This document shows, one piece after another, positions 18,294 through 26,456 of a DNA stretch of 64,000 nt. This DNA comes from Tomitella fengzijianii (GTDB lineage: Bacteria > Actinomycetota > Actinomycetes > Mycobacteriales > Mycobacteriaceae), in NCBI RefSeq assembly GCF_007559025.1, contig NZ_CP041765.1, forward strand, positions 1,298,679 to 1,362,678, read 5' to 3'. The notes beneath the pieces are model-generated. The model made no database searches, was not told the DNA's origin, and was given only the letters and a program-made list of their open reading frames with translations. Each line of letters starts with the position of its first letter. The stretch's first letter is position 1. The translations under genes were made by a program, and so were the position numbers.

Positions 18294-18628
18294 GCGCGTC
18301 GGCGCCGCGCGCAGGCCGCCGACCGTCCACGCGGCCCGTGTCGCCGCCGTCCGCGGGCCGGATGGCGGCGACGCAGGTCGGCCACGGAGCATCGAGCGCG
18401 GCGTCGGGGGTAGTCTCGGAACGAGGACGCGTCCTGCGGTGTGCGGGGCGCGTCAGTCGTGCGGGTGGCGCGTGAGAAGTGCGGGTGCACACGTCCGTGC
18501 CGTGCGCGAAGGCCCCCGCGGCGCGGCCTTCGGGCCCCGCAGTGCGGATTCGGACATGACGGCGGTGGTTCGAGCACGACGACGGTATTCGAACAGTCGC
18601 GTTCTTTCGCTTCGAGAGGGTGAACACG
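18294..18628. other. Intergenic region upstream of cspB (no gene)
   Basis: About 335 bp between the divergent small membrane-protein gene and cspB. I see no gene. It should hold the cspB promoter and a 5' untranslated region. A 6-base dyad, GTTCGA (18568-18573) with TCGAAC (18589-18594), precedes the ribosome site and could form a leader stem. Such leaders often control cold-shock genes, but no known motif is recognised. Confidence 0.5.
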
Positions 18629-19039
18629 GTGCCGACGGGCAATGTGAAGTGGTACGACAGCGCGAAGGGTTTCGGCTTCCTGACGCAGGACTCGGGTGAG
18701 GATGTCTACGTCCGCTCGGGCGCGCTTCCCGAAGGGGTCGAGTCGCTCAAGGCCGGGCAACGGGTCGAGTTCGACATGGCGACCGGGCGTCGTGGACCGC
18801 AGGCGCTGCGCGTACAGGTGCTCGGGCCTGCCCCGTCGGTGCGCCGCGGACTGCAGGCCCGCCGCGATGCCGCGCACCGGCGATCGCCCGACGAGCTGCA
18901 CGGGATGGTCGAGGACATGATCACCCTGCTGGAGGCCACGGTGCAGCCTGATCTTCGCAAGGGGCGATACCCGGACCGCAAGACCGCCCAGAGGATCTCC
19001 GAGGTGGTCCGGGCGGTCGCGCGCGAACTGGACTCGTGA
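18629..19039 (+). CDS. cspB: Cold-shock protein CspB, long actinobacterial form
   Basis: A 136-residue RNA-binding protein. Residues 1-66 are the cold-shock domain with RNP1-like KGFGFL and RNP2-like DVYVRSGAL; canonical RNP2 has VFVH, so the His is replaced here. A C-terminal extension of about 60 residues contains the very conserved [21 protein letters not shown]. tuberculosis CspB (Rv0871) has the same extension and length (about 135). GTG at 18629 is chosen because GAGAGGG lies 8 bases upstream; a GTG at 18620 would sit on that site. It converges on the DUF2771-like gene with a 51-bp gap. Confidence 0.92.
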   Translation: MPTGNVKWYDSAKGFGFLTQDSGEDVYVRSGALPEGVESLKAGQRVEFDMATGRRGPQALRVQVLGPAPSVRRGLQARRDAAHRRSPDELHGMVEDMITLLEATVQPDLRKGRYPDRKTAQRISEVVRAVARELDS

Positions 19040-19090
19040 CCGCCTGCGTGTGACCGGCCGCACCGGACCCACGCGGTGGGCACTGCCCGG

Positions 19091-19672
19091 TCAGCGGGTC
19101 TTTATGGACCAGGTCGCATGGTCGATGTAGGTGACCTCACCCGTCGCCTGGTCGATGATGCCGGTGGGCAGCGTGATCTCGACCCCCGCGAGCACGTTGC
19201 CGTCGGGGTTCACCGGCGGCACGGTGACGGAGTGGGTGCTGCCGGGCGTGAAGATCTGCTCCTCCGGGATCAGCGAACCGACCCCGCCGTCCACGACTCC
19301 GGGATCGACGTAATAGCGCTTCAGGCTCCACGGGGCGCTCGCTATGGCGTCGGGGACGTCGATCACCATCGGGGTGCCCTCCGACACCGGGATGTCGGCG
19401 GTCTCGCCCTGCGGGTCGCACTCGGTGGGTGTCTGCGGATCGCACCACTCGAAAGGCTCGACCGCCACGGTGCTGTCGCCCACGGTGGCCGTCACCGTGG
19501 GACGTTCGACCGTGTCGTCGGTGACGAGGTTGAGCACGAGGATCGTGACTCCCACGATGGCCGCCACGACGACGACCGCGATGAGGCTGCGCAGGATCAA
19601 CCGTGTGCGGCGGCTGCGGGCCGGGCGCCGGCGCTGCGTGCTCCTGCGCTCGTCTGCGTCGGTTGTGCTCAC
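19091..19672 (-). CDS. DUF2771-like membrane-anchored protein (Rv0875c-like)
   Basis: A 193-residue protein with a basic cytoplasmic N-terminus, one transmembrane segment (about 26-48, LILRSLIAVVVVAAIVGVTILVLNL) and an extracytoplasmic beta-rich domain. The domain holds two Cys near the start (EWCDPQTPTECDP) that could pair, and ends in SVTVPPVNPDGNVLAGVEITLP. Position next to the MFS gene equals Rv0875c in M. tuberculosis. GTG at 19672 is chosen because GAGGAG lies about 8 bases upstream; a start 23 codons earlier would overlap that site. It is probably co-transcribed with the upstream MFS gene. Function is unknown. Confidence 0.75.
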   Translation of the reverse strand: MSTTDADERRSTQRRRPARSRRTRLILRSLIAVVVVAAIVGVTILVLNLVTDDTVERPTVTATVGDSTVAVEPFEWCDPQTPTECDPQGETADIPVSEGTPMVIDVPDAIASAPWSLKRYYVDPGVVDGGVGSLIPEEQIFTPGSTHSVTVPPVNPDGNVLAGVEITLPTGIIDQATGEVTYIDHATWSIKTR

Positions 19673-19732
19673 CTGGTGCTCCTCATCATCATCTTCCGGA
19701 ATCCTCTGCATCGCCGTGGTCGTCCCGGCGCT

Positions 19733-19748
19733 GTGCGGCATGCCGCAC
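19733..19748. promoter_or_regulatory. 16-bp perfect palindrome upstream of the DUF2771-like gene
   Basis: GTGCGGCA-TGCCGCAC is a perfect palindrome without loop in the 120-bp gap between the MFS stop and the DUF2771-like start. It could be an operator or part of a terminator; nothing ties it to a known regulator. Confidence 0.35.
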
Positions 19749-19792
19749 GGGCTCCGCCGTCCCGCGCTGCCCGTCCGTTTCCTCGCGCCCGT

Positions 19793-21802
19793 TCAGCCCG
19801 CGGGCGTCGATCGGGTCACTTCGGCGGTCTCGGGTGCGACGGTGTCGGGCCTGCGGCCGCGGAACGCGGGGATCACCGACCTGCCCTGCGCTATGAGCAC
19901 CGTCTGGACGAGGCCCACGGCCAGGATGCACGAGATCACGGTGAACCCTATCCAGTAGTCGGTGGGCAGCAGCACGCCGAGTGCGCCGCCGAGGACCCAG
20001 CTGAGCTGGAGGATCGTCTCGGAACGCCCGAATGCCGACGCCCGGGACCGGTCGGGGAGGTCGTGCTGGATCGCCGCGTCGAGTGAGACCTTGGCCAGCG
20101 CGCTCGCGATATTGCCGAGCAGCGCGGCCAGCGCCACCGTGGCCAGCACGTGCGTGCCCGCCGCGAAAGCCGCGGCGATGAACGCGGCCGCCGTGCACCA
20201 GAGTACGACGGTCGCGGGCTTGCGCAGTTTGAGCCGGGCCCCCGCTGCGTTGCCCGCCACGTTGCCGGCACCGGCGGCGACGGCGATCAGGCCGGTCAGG
20301 ATCAGCCCCAGCAGACCCTCCTCGTCGGCGTGGGCCTTGGCGACGAACGGGATGTACAGGAACAGGAATCCGATGAGGACCTTGATGGTGCCCGTGCCCC
20401 ACAGCCCGGTGAGGATGTTGTGGCCCAGGGGCTGGCGCAGGGTCGACGTGGCGTTTCTGCCGCGGCCGAAGCGCCGGCGGCGCTTGGTGGAGCCGTCGCG
20501 CGCGCCCGAGCCGGGACCGGTGTCGGCGTCCGACGTGGGCGCGGGTGCAGGCGTGCCGTGGTAGCTGAATGTGGTGGCGATCTCGCCTTCGGTGACCTCC
20601 ACCCACGACGGGATGCGCATGCTCAGGTACGCGCCGCCCAGAGCGAACACCGCAGTGAGCCACAGTGCGCCCGAGGACCCGGCCGCGAACGCGACGATGC
20701 CGGCGATCCCGCCCGCCACGGTGGTGCCGCCCACCAGGCCGAATATCTGCAGCCGCGAGTTGACTCGCACGAGGTCCATGTCCGGCGGCAGCAGACGCGG
20801 TGTCACGGCGGATTTGAGGACGGAGAACGATTTGCTCATCACGAGCATGCCGAGCGCGGCGGGGTAGAGAACCCACGAGTCGAAGTTGAGCGCGAGGATG
20901 ATCGCGAGCACCACGCGCACCCCGTACGAGGACGCGAGCGCGATGCGGCGCCCGCGCTGGATCCGGTCCAGTGCGGGGCCGATCAGCGGTGCGATGACGG
21001 CGAACGGGGCCAGCGTCACCAGCAGGTACAGCGCCACCTTGGACTTGGATTCGCCGGTGGCCGCCGAGAAGAACAGGGTGTTCGCCAGGGCCACCGTCAG
21101 CGCGGCGTCGCAGGCGAAGTTGGCCATGTACGCCCAGATGAGCGCGGTGAGTCCGGACTTGTCGGCGCCGTCCGCGTTGGCGGCGCGGCGCACGGTGGCG
21201 ATTCCCTGGGCTGTGAGCTGGCGGCTGCGCATCGCAGCGACGCGGGTCACGGTGATCTTGCGCGGCATGCCTCCTCCGCGGCGCGCGCCGTCGGCGCGTC
21301 CCCGCCGGTCCCGGTCCGCCGTGTCGTCGGATCCGTCCGGGTGCATCGAGCGGTCCCCGTCGGCGTCGGCGGGTCCCTCGAATGCGCGGGTGCGTGCGTC
21401 CTCGTCGTCCCGGGGCAGCGGCGGGAGCGATGGCCTGCGTGGGCCGGGGTGCGCGTCCTGGCGGCGCGGACCGGGGGCGTGATGCGTGTGCTCCGGGGGC
21501 TGGTATCCGGCGTCTCCGTGGCCGCCGCTGTCCCCGCGGAGTCCGCGCGGGCCGTCGTGTTCGTACGGGTCGGGGTGGGTCGGGTAGTTCGACATCCCCG
21601 GGTGGCGCGGTGCGGAAAAATCCTGAGGCATGAACTCCGGGGAGCCCGGGGGCGGGGACTCCGCACCGCCGGGCGCGCCGACGCGCCCGCCGTCGTGCTG
21701 CGCGTGCGGATACGTGGTGTCACCGTGGCCGTCCGGGCCGCCGGCGCGCGGCGGTCGCCCATGCGGCCACCAGGGCCGGTGGCGTGGATCGTCTTCGGTC
21801 AC
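19793..21802 (-). CDS. MFS-type transporter with long hydrophilic N-terminus (Rv0876c-like)
   Basis: A 669-residue protein. About 175 N-terminal residues are hydrophilic and rich in His, Asp, Pro, Gly and Arg, followed by about a dozen hydrophobic segments from GLTALIWAYMANFACDAALTVAL onwards. The transporter half resembles mycobacterial Rv0876c (about 548 residues), so the extension is the main difference. A second charged loop near residues 430-460 (TKRRRRFGRGRN) separates the two six-helix halves. The substrate is unknown. The start is GTG at 21802 with GGGGAAGA about 10 bases upstream. It is divergent from DUF3027 over 139 bp and is followed by the DUF2771-like gene, as in M. tuberculosis. 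Confidence 0.8.
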   Translation of the reverse strand: MTEDDPRHRPWWPHGRPPRAGGPDGHGDTTYPHAQHDGGRVGAPGGAESPPPGSPEFMPQDFSAPRHPGMSNYPTHPDPYEHDGPRGLRGDSGGHGDAGYQPPEHTHHAPGPRRQDAHPGPRRPSLPPLPRDDEDARTRAFEGPADADGDRSMHPDGSDDTADRDRRGRADGARRGGGMPRKITVTRVAAMRSRQLTAQGIATVRRAANADGADKSGLTALIWAYMANFACDAALTVALANTLFFSAATGESKSKVALYLLVTLAPFAVIAPLIGPALDRIQRGRRIALASSYGVRVVLAIILALNFDSWVLYPAALGMLVMSKSFSVLKSAVTPRLLPPDMDLVRVNSRLQIFGLVGGTTVAGGIAGIVAFAAGSSGALWLTAVFALGGAYLSMRIPSWVEVTEGEIATTFSYHGTPAPAPTSDADTGPGSGARDGSTKRRRRFGRGRNATSTLRQPLGHNILTGLWGTGTIKVLIGFLFLYIPFVAKAHADEEGLLGLILTGLIAVAAGAGNVAGNAAGARLKLRKPATVVLWCTAAAFIAAAFAAGTHVLATVALAALLGNIASALAKVSLDAAIQHDLPDRSRASAFGRSETILQLSWVLGGALGVLLPTDYWIGFTVISCILAVGLVQTVLIAQGRSVIPAFRGRRPDTVAPETAEVTRSTPAG

Positions 21803-21928
21803 GTGTCGATTCTTCCCCAGAAGTCGGAACGGCGCCGACAGGGTGCCCCGGAATGTCCGCAGCTGTGACGGTGCACACCGCCGACCGGCCGTCGCGATGG
21901 CCGCCGTGACGGACTGCGGGACATACGG

Positions 21929-21934
21929 CAAAAT
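21929..21934 (+). promoter_or_regulatory. -10 hexamer CAAAAT of the DUF3027 gene, leaderless start
   Basis: CAAAAT ends 7 bases before the GTG at 21942. The same hexamer in nearly the same context (CAAAATGGG..CCGTG) precedes the small gene at 10906. Confidence 0.5.
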
Positions 21935-21941
21935 GGGGGCC

Positions 21942-22808
21942 GTGAACCCCGTCGACTTTCCCACTGCAGGTGAACATGACGTCATGGCGTCCGCGGGCGC
22001 GGCGGAACGAGGCTCCGCGGACGTGCCGCCCGTGCTCGCCGACGCGGTAGGCCTGGCCCGTGCCGCTGTCGTCGACCTCGGCGAGGGGCGGGTCGGTGCC
22101 CATCTCGCCACGGTGGGCGAGGACGACTCGTCCGCATCGCACTACTTCGCCGCGGACATCCAGGGCTACCGCGGATGGCAATGGGTGGTCGTGGTCGCGG
22201 CCGCGCCGGGGTCGGAGGAGGCGACGGTCTCCGAGATCGCACTGCTCCCGGGTGTCGACGCGCTCGTCGCGCCCCAGTGGACCCCGTGGGAGGAGCGGGT
22301 GCGCCCCGGCGACCTCGGCCCCGGCGATCTGCTGCCCCCGCCCGCGGACGATCCGCGTCTGGTGCCCGGCTACGTCGCGAACGGCGATCCGGAGATCGAC
22401 GACGTCGCCTGGGAGGTCGGGCTGGGACGCCGCCAGGTGATGAGCCGCGAGGGGCGTGACCTCGCCGCGCAGCGCTGGCACGACGGCGACCACGGTCCGG
22501 GTTCGGGAATGGCCAAGGCGGCGCCGGGCACGTGCGGAGGCTGCGGGTTCTACCTGCCATTGGCCGGAGCGCTCCACGGCGAGTTCGGGGTGTGCGGCAA
22601 CGAATTCGCCGCCGACGGCACCGTGGTGCACGTGGGCTACGGGTGCGGTGCGCACTCGGACACTTCGCTGCCCACCGGTGCGGGCTCGCCGGCGTACGAG
22701 CCGTACGACGACGGCGCGCTCGAGTCCGTGGCCGTGCGGTCGCCGGAGCCGGGCGATGCTGCAGGCGGAGACCAGGACGGGTCGCCCACGGGGACCAGTG
22801 GCGACTGA
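21942..22808 (+). CDS. DUF3027 family protein (Rv0877-like), possible zinc-binding
   Basis: A 288-residue cytoplasmic protein of the DUF3027 family, unknown in function and conserved in actinobacteria. The core ADIQGYRGWQWVVVVAAAPGSEEATVSEIALLPG is highly recognisable. The C-terminal part has CGGCGFYLPL and CGNEF, then GYGCGAHSD, four or five Cys spaced like a zinc ribbon. The start is GTG at 21942 (leaderless, after CAAAAT); an ATG at 21933 is in frame but lies within the hexamer. The 3' end overlaps the start of the large GHKL ATPase gene by 11 bases, pointing to joint expression. Confidence 0.82.
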   Translation: MNPVDFPTAGEHDVMASAGAAERGSADVPPVLADAVGLARAAVVDLGEGRVGAHLATVGEDDSSASHYFAADIQGYRGWQWVVVVAAAPGSEEATVSEIALLPGVDALVAPQWTPWEERVRPGDLGPGDLLPPPADDPRLVPGYVANGDPEIDDVAWEVGLGRRQVMSREGRDLAAQRWHDGDHGPGSGMAKAAPGTCGGCGFYLPLAGALHGEFGVCGNEFAADGTVVHVGYGCGAHSDTSLPTGAGSPAYEPYDDGALESVAVRSPEPGDAAGGDQDGSPTGTSGD

Positions 22809-25800
22809 TTGCACCGGGGACCACCCCGATGATCGGTTCGACACCCCGGACCCGTCCGACCCGGCCGATCCGTTCGGCGTAGCGGAACTCCGTGCTGCGA
22901 CGCTCGAATCGTGGCGGCGATCGCCGACGCGGCTGCGCGAGGACGCGGCTGCGGAGGCGGACCTGCGGCGCGGCGGCTATCGGGACCGGGTTTTCACCGA
23001 ACTCGCGCAGAACGCGGCCGACGCGGCCGCCGAGGCCGGAGTGCCCGGCGAGCTCACCGTTGCAGTGACCTCCGGGGCGGACGGCGACGAGCTGCACGTC
23101 GCCAACACGGGCACCCCTCTGAGCCGCGCCGGAATGGTCACCCTGTGTGCGCTGCGGGCGTCCACCAAGAGCGGAGGCGTGGGCCGGTTCGGGGTGGGTT
23201 TCACGGCGGTGACGGCGTTGGGCGACCAGGCCGCGATCCGGTCGCGGCACGGCGGCGTCGTGTTCTCGCGGGAACGGACGCGCGCCGCCGCAGCGGAGGC
23301 GGGCATCGCGGAGCCGGCGGAAGGCGTGCCCACTCTGCGCCTTCCGTGGCCTGATCCGGCGCCGCCGCGGGCGGGAGCGGACACGGAGGTGGTGATCCGG
23401 CTGCGCGCGGAGGTGGATGCGGGGGCATTGACCGAATCCTTCTGCGCGGAGGCGCCCGAGCTGCTGCTGGAACTGCCGGCGCTCGCGGCGATCACAGTCG
23501 GGGACCGGCGGTGGACGCGCGACGACGAGATTATCGGCGTCGCCGTCGAGGACGAGCCGGTCGCCGCGGGTGCGGTTGCAGATGCGGAATCGGATTCGGA
23601 GCCGACGCCGGACGACCGGCCGGAGGGGGAGCCGGACCAGTGGCGTCCGGCGCGAACTGCGGACCGCCAGGACCGCCCGGTGCTGCGCTACCGCCGGATC
23701 CGCGATTCCCGGGGCGACGACGCGACCTGGGTCGAGTCGTCGGCTCCCGGCGCGCGGTGGCTCGCGCGGGTGGTGGACGGCAGGGTGGTGGCAGGGGCGC
23801 CGGATGTGGTCCGGGCGCCCACGCGTTCCGACGAGGAACTGTCGTTGCCCGTGCTGCTGATCGTCGAAGCGCCGATGGCCCCCGACCGCCGCCGGCTCAT
23901 GCCCGGCACCGTGCTGAGCGGGGCGGCGTCGCACTACCCGGATCTGATGCGCGCGGTGCCGGACGACGAGCGCCTGCGCCTGGTACCGGAGGCCGGCTTC
24001 CCGCGCGGTCCCGTCGACGCCCGGCTGCGTGAGGACCTCACGGCCGTGCTGCGCACGCGCCGGTGGCTGCCGACGGTGCAGGGGCGCGACGTGGCCGGCG
24101 GCGTGGCGGTCCTGGTCCCGGGGCTCACCGACGAACTCGCGGAAGTGCTGCGTGGGACCGTGGACGCGCTGCTGATCCCCGGGTTCTCGGGGCAGCGGGC
24201 GCAGACGCTCCTGGCGCCGTACGGGGTGCGGATCCTGGACGCGGCGGGGTTGGCGGATCTGCTCACCGGTGTGGAACGGCCGCCCTCCTGGTGGCGCACG
24301 CTGTATGCGGCGCTGGAGCCGCTGGCGGCGGACTCGGCCGTGCTCGACCAGCTCGGGGCGTTGCCGGTTCCGCTCGCCGACGGCCGCACGGTCACCGGGC
24401 CCCGCACCGTCGTCGTCGGCGACGGACTGCTGCCCGAGGCCGGCGCCGACCTGAACGGCAACGGCCCGGACGACGGCGGTGCCGTGCCGGTGCTGCCCTG
24501 GGTTCGGCTCGTCCATCCCGCCGCGGCGCACCGATTGCTGCTCCGTCTCGGAGCGGCGCAGACCGGCGTCGGCGACCTGCTGGCCGACCCGGCATTGCGC
24601 GCAGCGGTCGCCGACGAGCTCGAATCCGCCCTCACCGGGGAGTCCCCGATGAGCGACGGTGGCAGGGGACCGGACGGAGAGGGACCGGACGGCGGGGGAG
24701 GTGCTCCGGCCGGGGTGAGCCGGCTGGTGGACGCCGTGCTCCGGCTCGTGCGGGTTTCCGTTGCGGGGACCGCGACAGACACGGCGGATCCTGAGCCGCA
24801 GCTCCCGGACTGGATAGGGATGCTCCCGCTGCCGGATGCGGGCGGTGAGCCGCGCGCCGCGGACGAGCTGCTGGCGCCGGGCGCGCCGCTGGCGGAGGTG
24901 CTCGTCGGAGATTCGCCGTTCGGGGTTCTCGATGCGCGCGTGGTCGACGCGTACGGTATCGACGCGATCCGCGCCGTCGGCGTGGGCTGGGGATTCAGCG
25001 TGGTGCGTGACGAGGCGCCCACCGGGCCCGACCACGATTTGGACGACGAGGACGCCTGGTGGTCCGGCCTGGACGGCGAGCCTGAGACGCTCGGCGCGGT
25101 GCGGGATCTCGACCTGGTGGACCCGGACAGGTGGGCCGCGGCGCTTCGGGTGCTTGCCGGTGATGCGCGGATACGGCCGCTGCTCAGCGACCGTGCCGGG
25201 TACACGGCGTGGTGGCTGCGGCGGCACGCGGCGATCGGAGGGATTCCGGTCGCCGCGTTGCGCGGCGACGATCCGACGTTCGACGGCCTGCTCGACATCT
25301 TTCCCGGGCCGGACGCCGGGGACGACGATCTGCCGGGGCTGACCGATGACAGGATGTCGGCTCTCGGCGAGGGCGTCCTCGCCGGCGGAACGGTGGACGG
25401 TCCCATGCTTGCGCGGACCCTGATCGACAGGCTCGCCGATCCGGACCGTGGGCCCGGGCCCGCTGTCGTCGTACACGCGCACCGGCTGCTGGAGGGCGCG
25501 CTCGAGGACGGGGCCGTCGATCTGGACGACGTCGATCCGCCGGACTCCGTCCGCGCAGTCGACGGCGGCGTGGTGGCCGCTGCGGACGCGCTGGTACTGG
25601 ACGACCCGTGGTTGGCAGCGGTCGTGCCGCAGCGACGATTGGTGGTCGGCACCGTCGCAGGGGCGAGCCTGCTGGCGGATCTCCTGGACGTCGACCTGGC
25701 GTCGCAGGCGGTGCGGTCGTCGGTGACGTCGTCGGGGAGGCGGAGCACCTGGGCCGCGGAGTCCGGTGCCGTCGTGGCCGCCGCGCAAGCCGGCGTCGAG

Positions 25801-25977
25801 GTCCCCGGCGGTCCGGTGCTGGTGCACGAGGACGGTCTCTCAGTGCGTGTCGCGGTGGATGGGGAGGAGCCGCGCGAGGTCGCAGTGCCCTGGTGGGTCG
25901 ACGACGAGGGCGCAGTGCACACCGACGGGGCATGGGCCGTGGCGGTCTCCGGAGCCGCTGCAGTCCGTCGAAGCTGA
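22798..25977 (+). CDS. Large GHKL-type ATPase, sacsin/Hsp90-like N-domain
   Basis: A 1059-residue protein whose first 250 residues carry a Bergerat (GHKL) ATP-binding fold: the N-box ELAQNAADAA (about 69-78), DELHVANTGTPLS (G1 region) and the glycine lid STKSGGVGRFGVGFTAVTALG (about 122-142). This is the arrangement of sacsin- and Hsp90-like ATPases. The remaining 800 residues show no catalytic motif I recognise and contain Asp/Glu- and Gly-rich linkers. No membrane segment is seen. The start is GTG at 22798, overlapping the DUF3027 end by 11 bases and preceded by GGGGA. Homologues beside DUF3027 are, as I recall, annotated as Hsp90-like chaperones in related genera, but no function is established. 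Confidence 0.75.
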   Translation: MATDCTGDHPDDRFDTPDPSDPADPFGVAELRAATLESWRRSPTRLREDAAAEADLRRGGYRDRVFTELAQNAADAAAEAGVPGELTVAVTSGADGDELHVANTGTPLSRAGMVTLCALRASTKSGGVGRFGVGFTAVTALGDQAAIRSRHGGVVFSRERTRAAAAEAGIAEPAEGVPTLRLPWPDPAPPRAGADTEVVIRLRAEVDAGALTESFCAEAPELLLELPALAAITVGDRRWTRDDEIIGVAVEDEPVAAGAVADAESDSEPTPDDRPEGEPDQWRPARTADRQDRPVLRYRRIRDSRGDDATWVESSAPGARWLARVVDGRVVAGAPDVVRAPTRSDEELSLPVLLIVEAPMAPDRRRLMPGTVLSGAASHYPDLMRAVPDDERLRLVPEAGFPRGPVDARLREDLTAVLRTRRWLPTVQGRDVAGGVAVLVPGLTDELAEVLRGTVDALLIPGFSGQRAQTLLAPYGVRILDAAGLADLLTGVERPPSWWRTLYAALEPLAADSAVLDQLGALPVPLADGRTVTGPRTVVVGDGLLPEAGADLNGNGPDDGGAVPVLPWVRLVHPAAAHRLLLRLGAAQTGVGDLLADPALRAAVADELESALTGESPMSDGGRGPDGEGPDGGGGAPAGVSRLVDAVLRLVRVSVAGTATDTADPEPQLPDWIGMLPLPDAGGEPRAADELLAPGAPLAEVLVGDSPFGVLDARVVDAYGIDAIRAVGVGWGFSVVRDEAPTGPDHDLDDEDAWWSGLDGEPETLGAVRDLDLVDPDRWAAALRVLAGDARIRPLLSDRAGYTAWWLRRHAAIGGIPVAALRGDDPTFDGLLDIFPGPDAGDDDLPGLTDDRMSALGEGVLAGGTVDGPMLARTLIDRLADPDRGPGPAVVVHAHRLLEGALEDGAVDLDDVDPPDSVRAVDGGVVAAADALVLDDPWLAAVVPQRRLVVGTVAGASLLADLLDVDLASQAVRSSVTSSGRRSTWAAESGAVVAAAQAGVEVPGGPVLVHEDGLSVRVAVDGEEPREVAVPWWVDDEGAVHTDGAWAVAVSGAAAVRRS

Positions 25978-26016
25978 CCCTCGCGGGTCTCTCGCGTCGG
26001 TCTGCGCGGCGCCGCC

Positions 26017-26334
26017 CTACGTCAGGCCCTGCTGCGCGCCCTTGCGTCCCGATCGTGCGCCGCGCCGTTGAATCAGGAAGACGGCGGTGCCCAGCGCACC
26101 GATGACCAGCCCGGCGTAGCAGACGGGGAGTGCGCTCGATGAGGCTCCGTCCGCGATCAAGAAGACGATGGTCGCGATGATCCAGGCGCCGAAACCGGCG
26201 GCGACCACCGGGCGCGGGTCCAGTGCCGCCGCGGGGAGCGCAGGCCTGTCCCGCACGGCGTCGGCGTCCGATTTCGCCGCCGCGGTACGGGGTGCGGGCG
26301 GATCGTCCGGAACGCCCGGCTGCTGGTCGGTCAC
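26017..26334 (-). CDS. DUF2530 family membrane protein (Rv0879c-like)
   Basis: A 105-residue protein with a polar N-terminus, two transmembrane segments (PVVAAGFGAWIIATIVFLIADGA and ALPVCYAGLVIGALGTAVFLI) and a basic tail (QRRGARSGRKGAQQGLT). It corresponds in place and topology to M. tuberculosis Rv0879c (DUF2530), of unknown function. The start is GTG at 26334, 7 bases after TAGTCT and without a ribosome site. It is divergent from the purine permease and converges on the large ATPase with a 39-bp gap. Confidence 0.72.
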   Translation of the reverse strand: MTDQQPGVPDDPPAPRTAAAKSDADAVRDRPALPAAALDPRPVVAAGFGAWIIATIVFLIADGASSSALPVCYAGLVIGALGTAVFLIQRRGARSGRKGAQQGLT

Positions 26335-26341
26335 GGAGTCG

Positions 26342-26347
26342 AGACTA
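26342..26347 (-). promoter_or_regulatory. -10 hexamer TAGTCT, leaderless start
   Basis: On the minus strand TAGTCT ends 7 bases before the GTG at 26334. It matches TAxxxT. Confidence 0.5.
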
Positions 26348-26443
26348 CGTGGTGTCCGGTCCGGAGCCGCGGGCCGGACGGCGCGGGGTGAGAGGAAGGT
26401 CATTGGTCGCGGCTTTCGTGCCGGAGCCGGACGTCCGGTAATT

Positions 26444-26449
26444 TATCCT
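26444..26449 (+). promoter_or_regulatory. -10 hexamer TATCCT of the NCS2 permease gene, leaderless start
   Basis: TATCCT ends 7 bases before the ATG at 26457. No ribosome site lies between them. Confidence 0.55.
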
Positions 26450-26456
26450 GCTCTTC

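Noticed and set aside
17918-18475. Frame across the 17927-17986 array whose translation looks like pentapeptide repeats (GTLRT, GILRT, GNLRK).
   Set aside because: A 15-bp DNA repeat necessarily gives a five-residue period; beyond 60 bases the frame is Arg-rich antisense of the membrane-protein gene.
18568-18594. GTTCGA...TCGAAC dyad before cspB considered as a tRNA T-arm or SOS box.
   Set aside because: No cloverleaf can be drawn around it, and the half-sites are in the wrong order and spacing for an SOS box.
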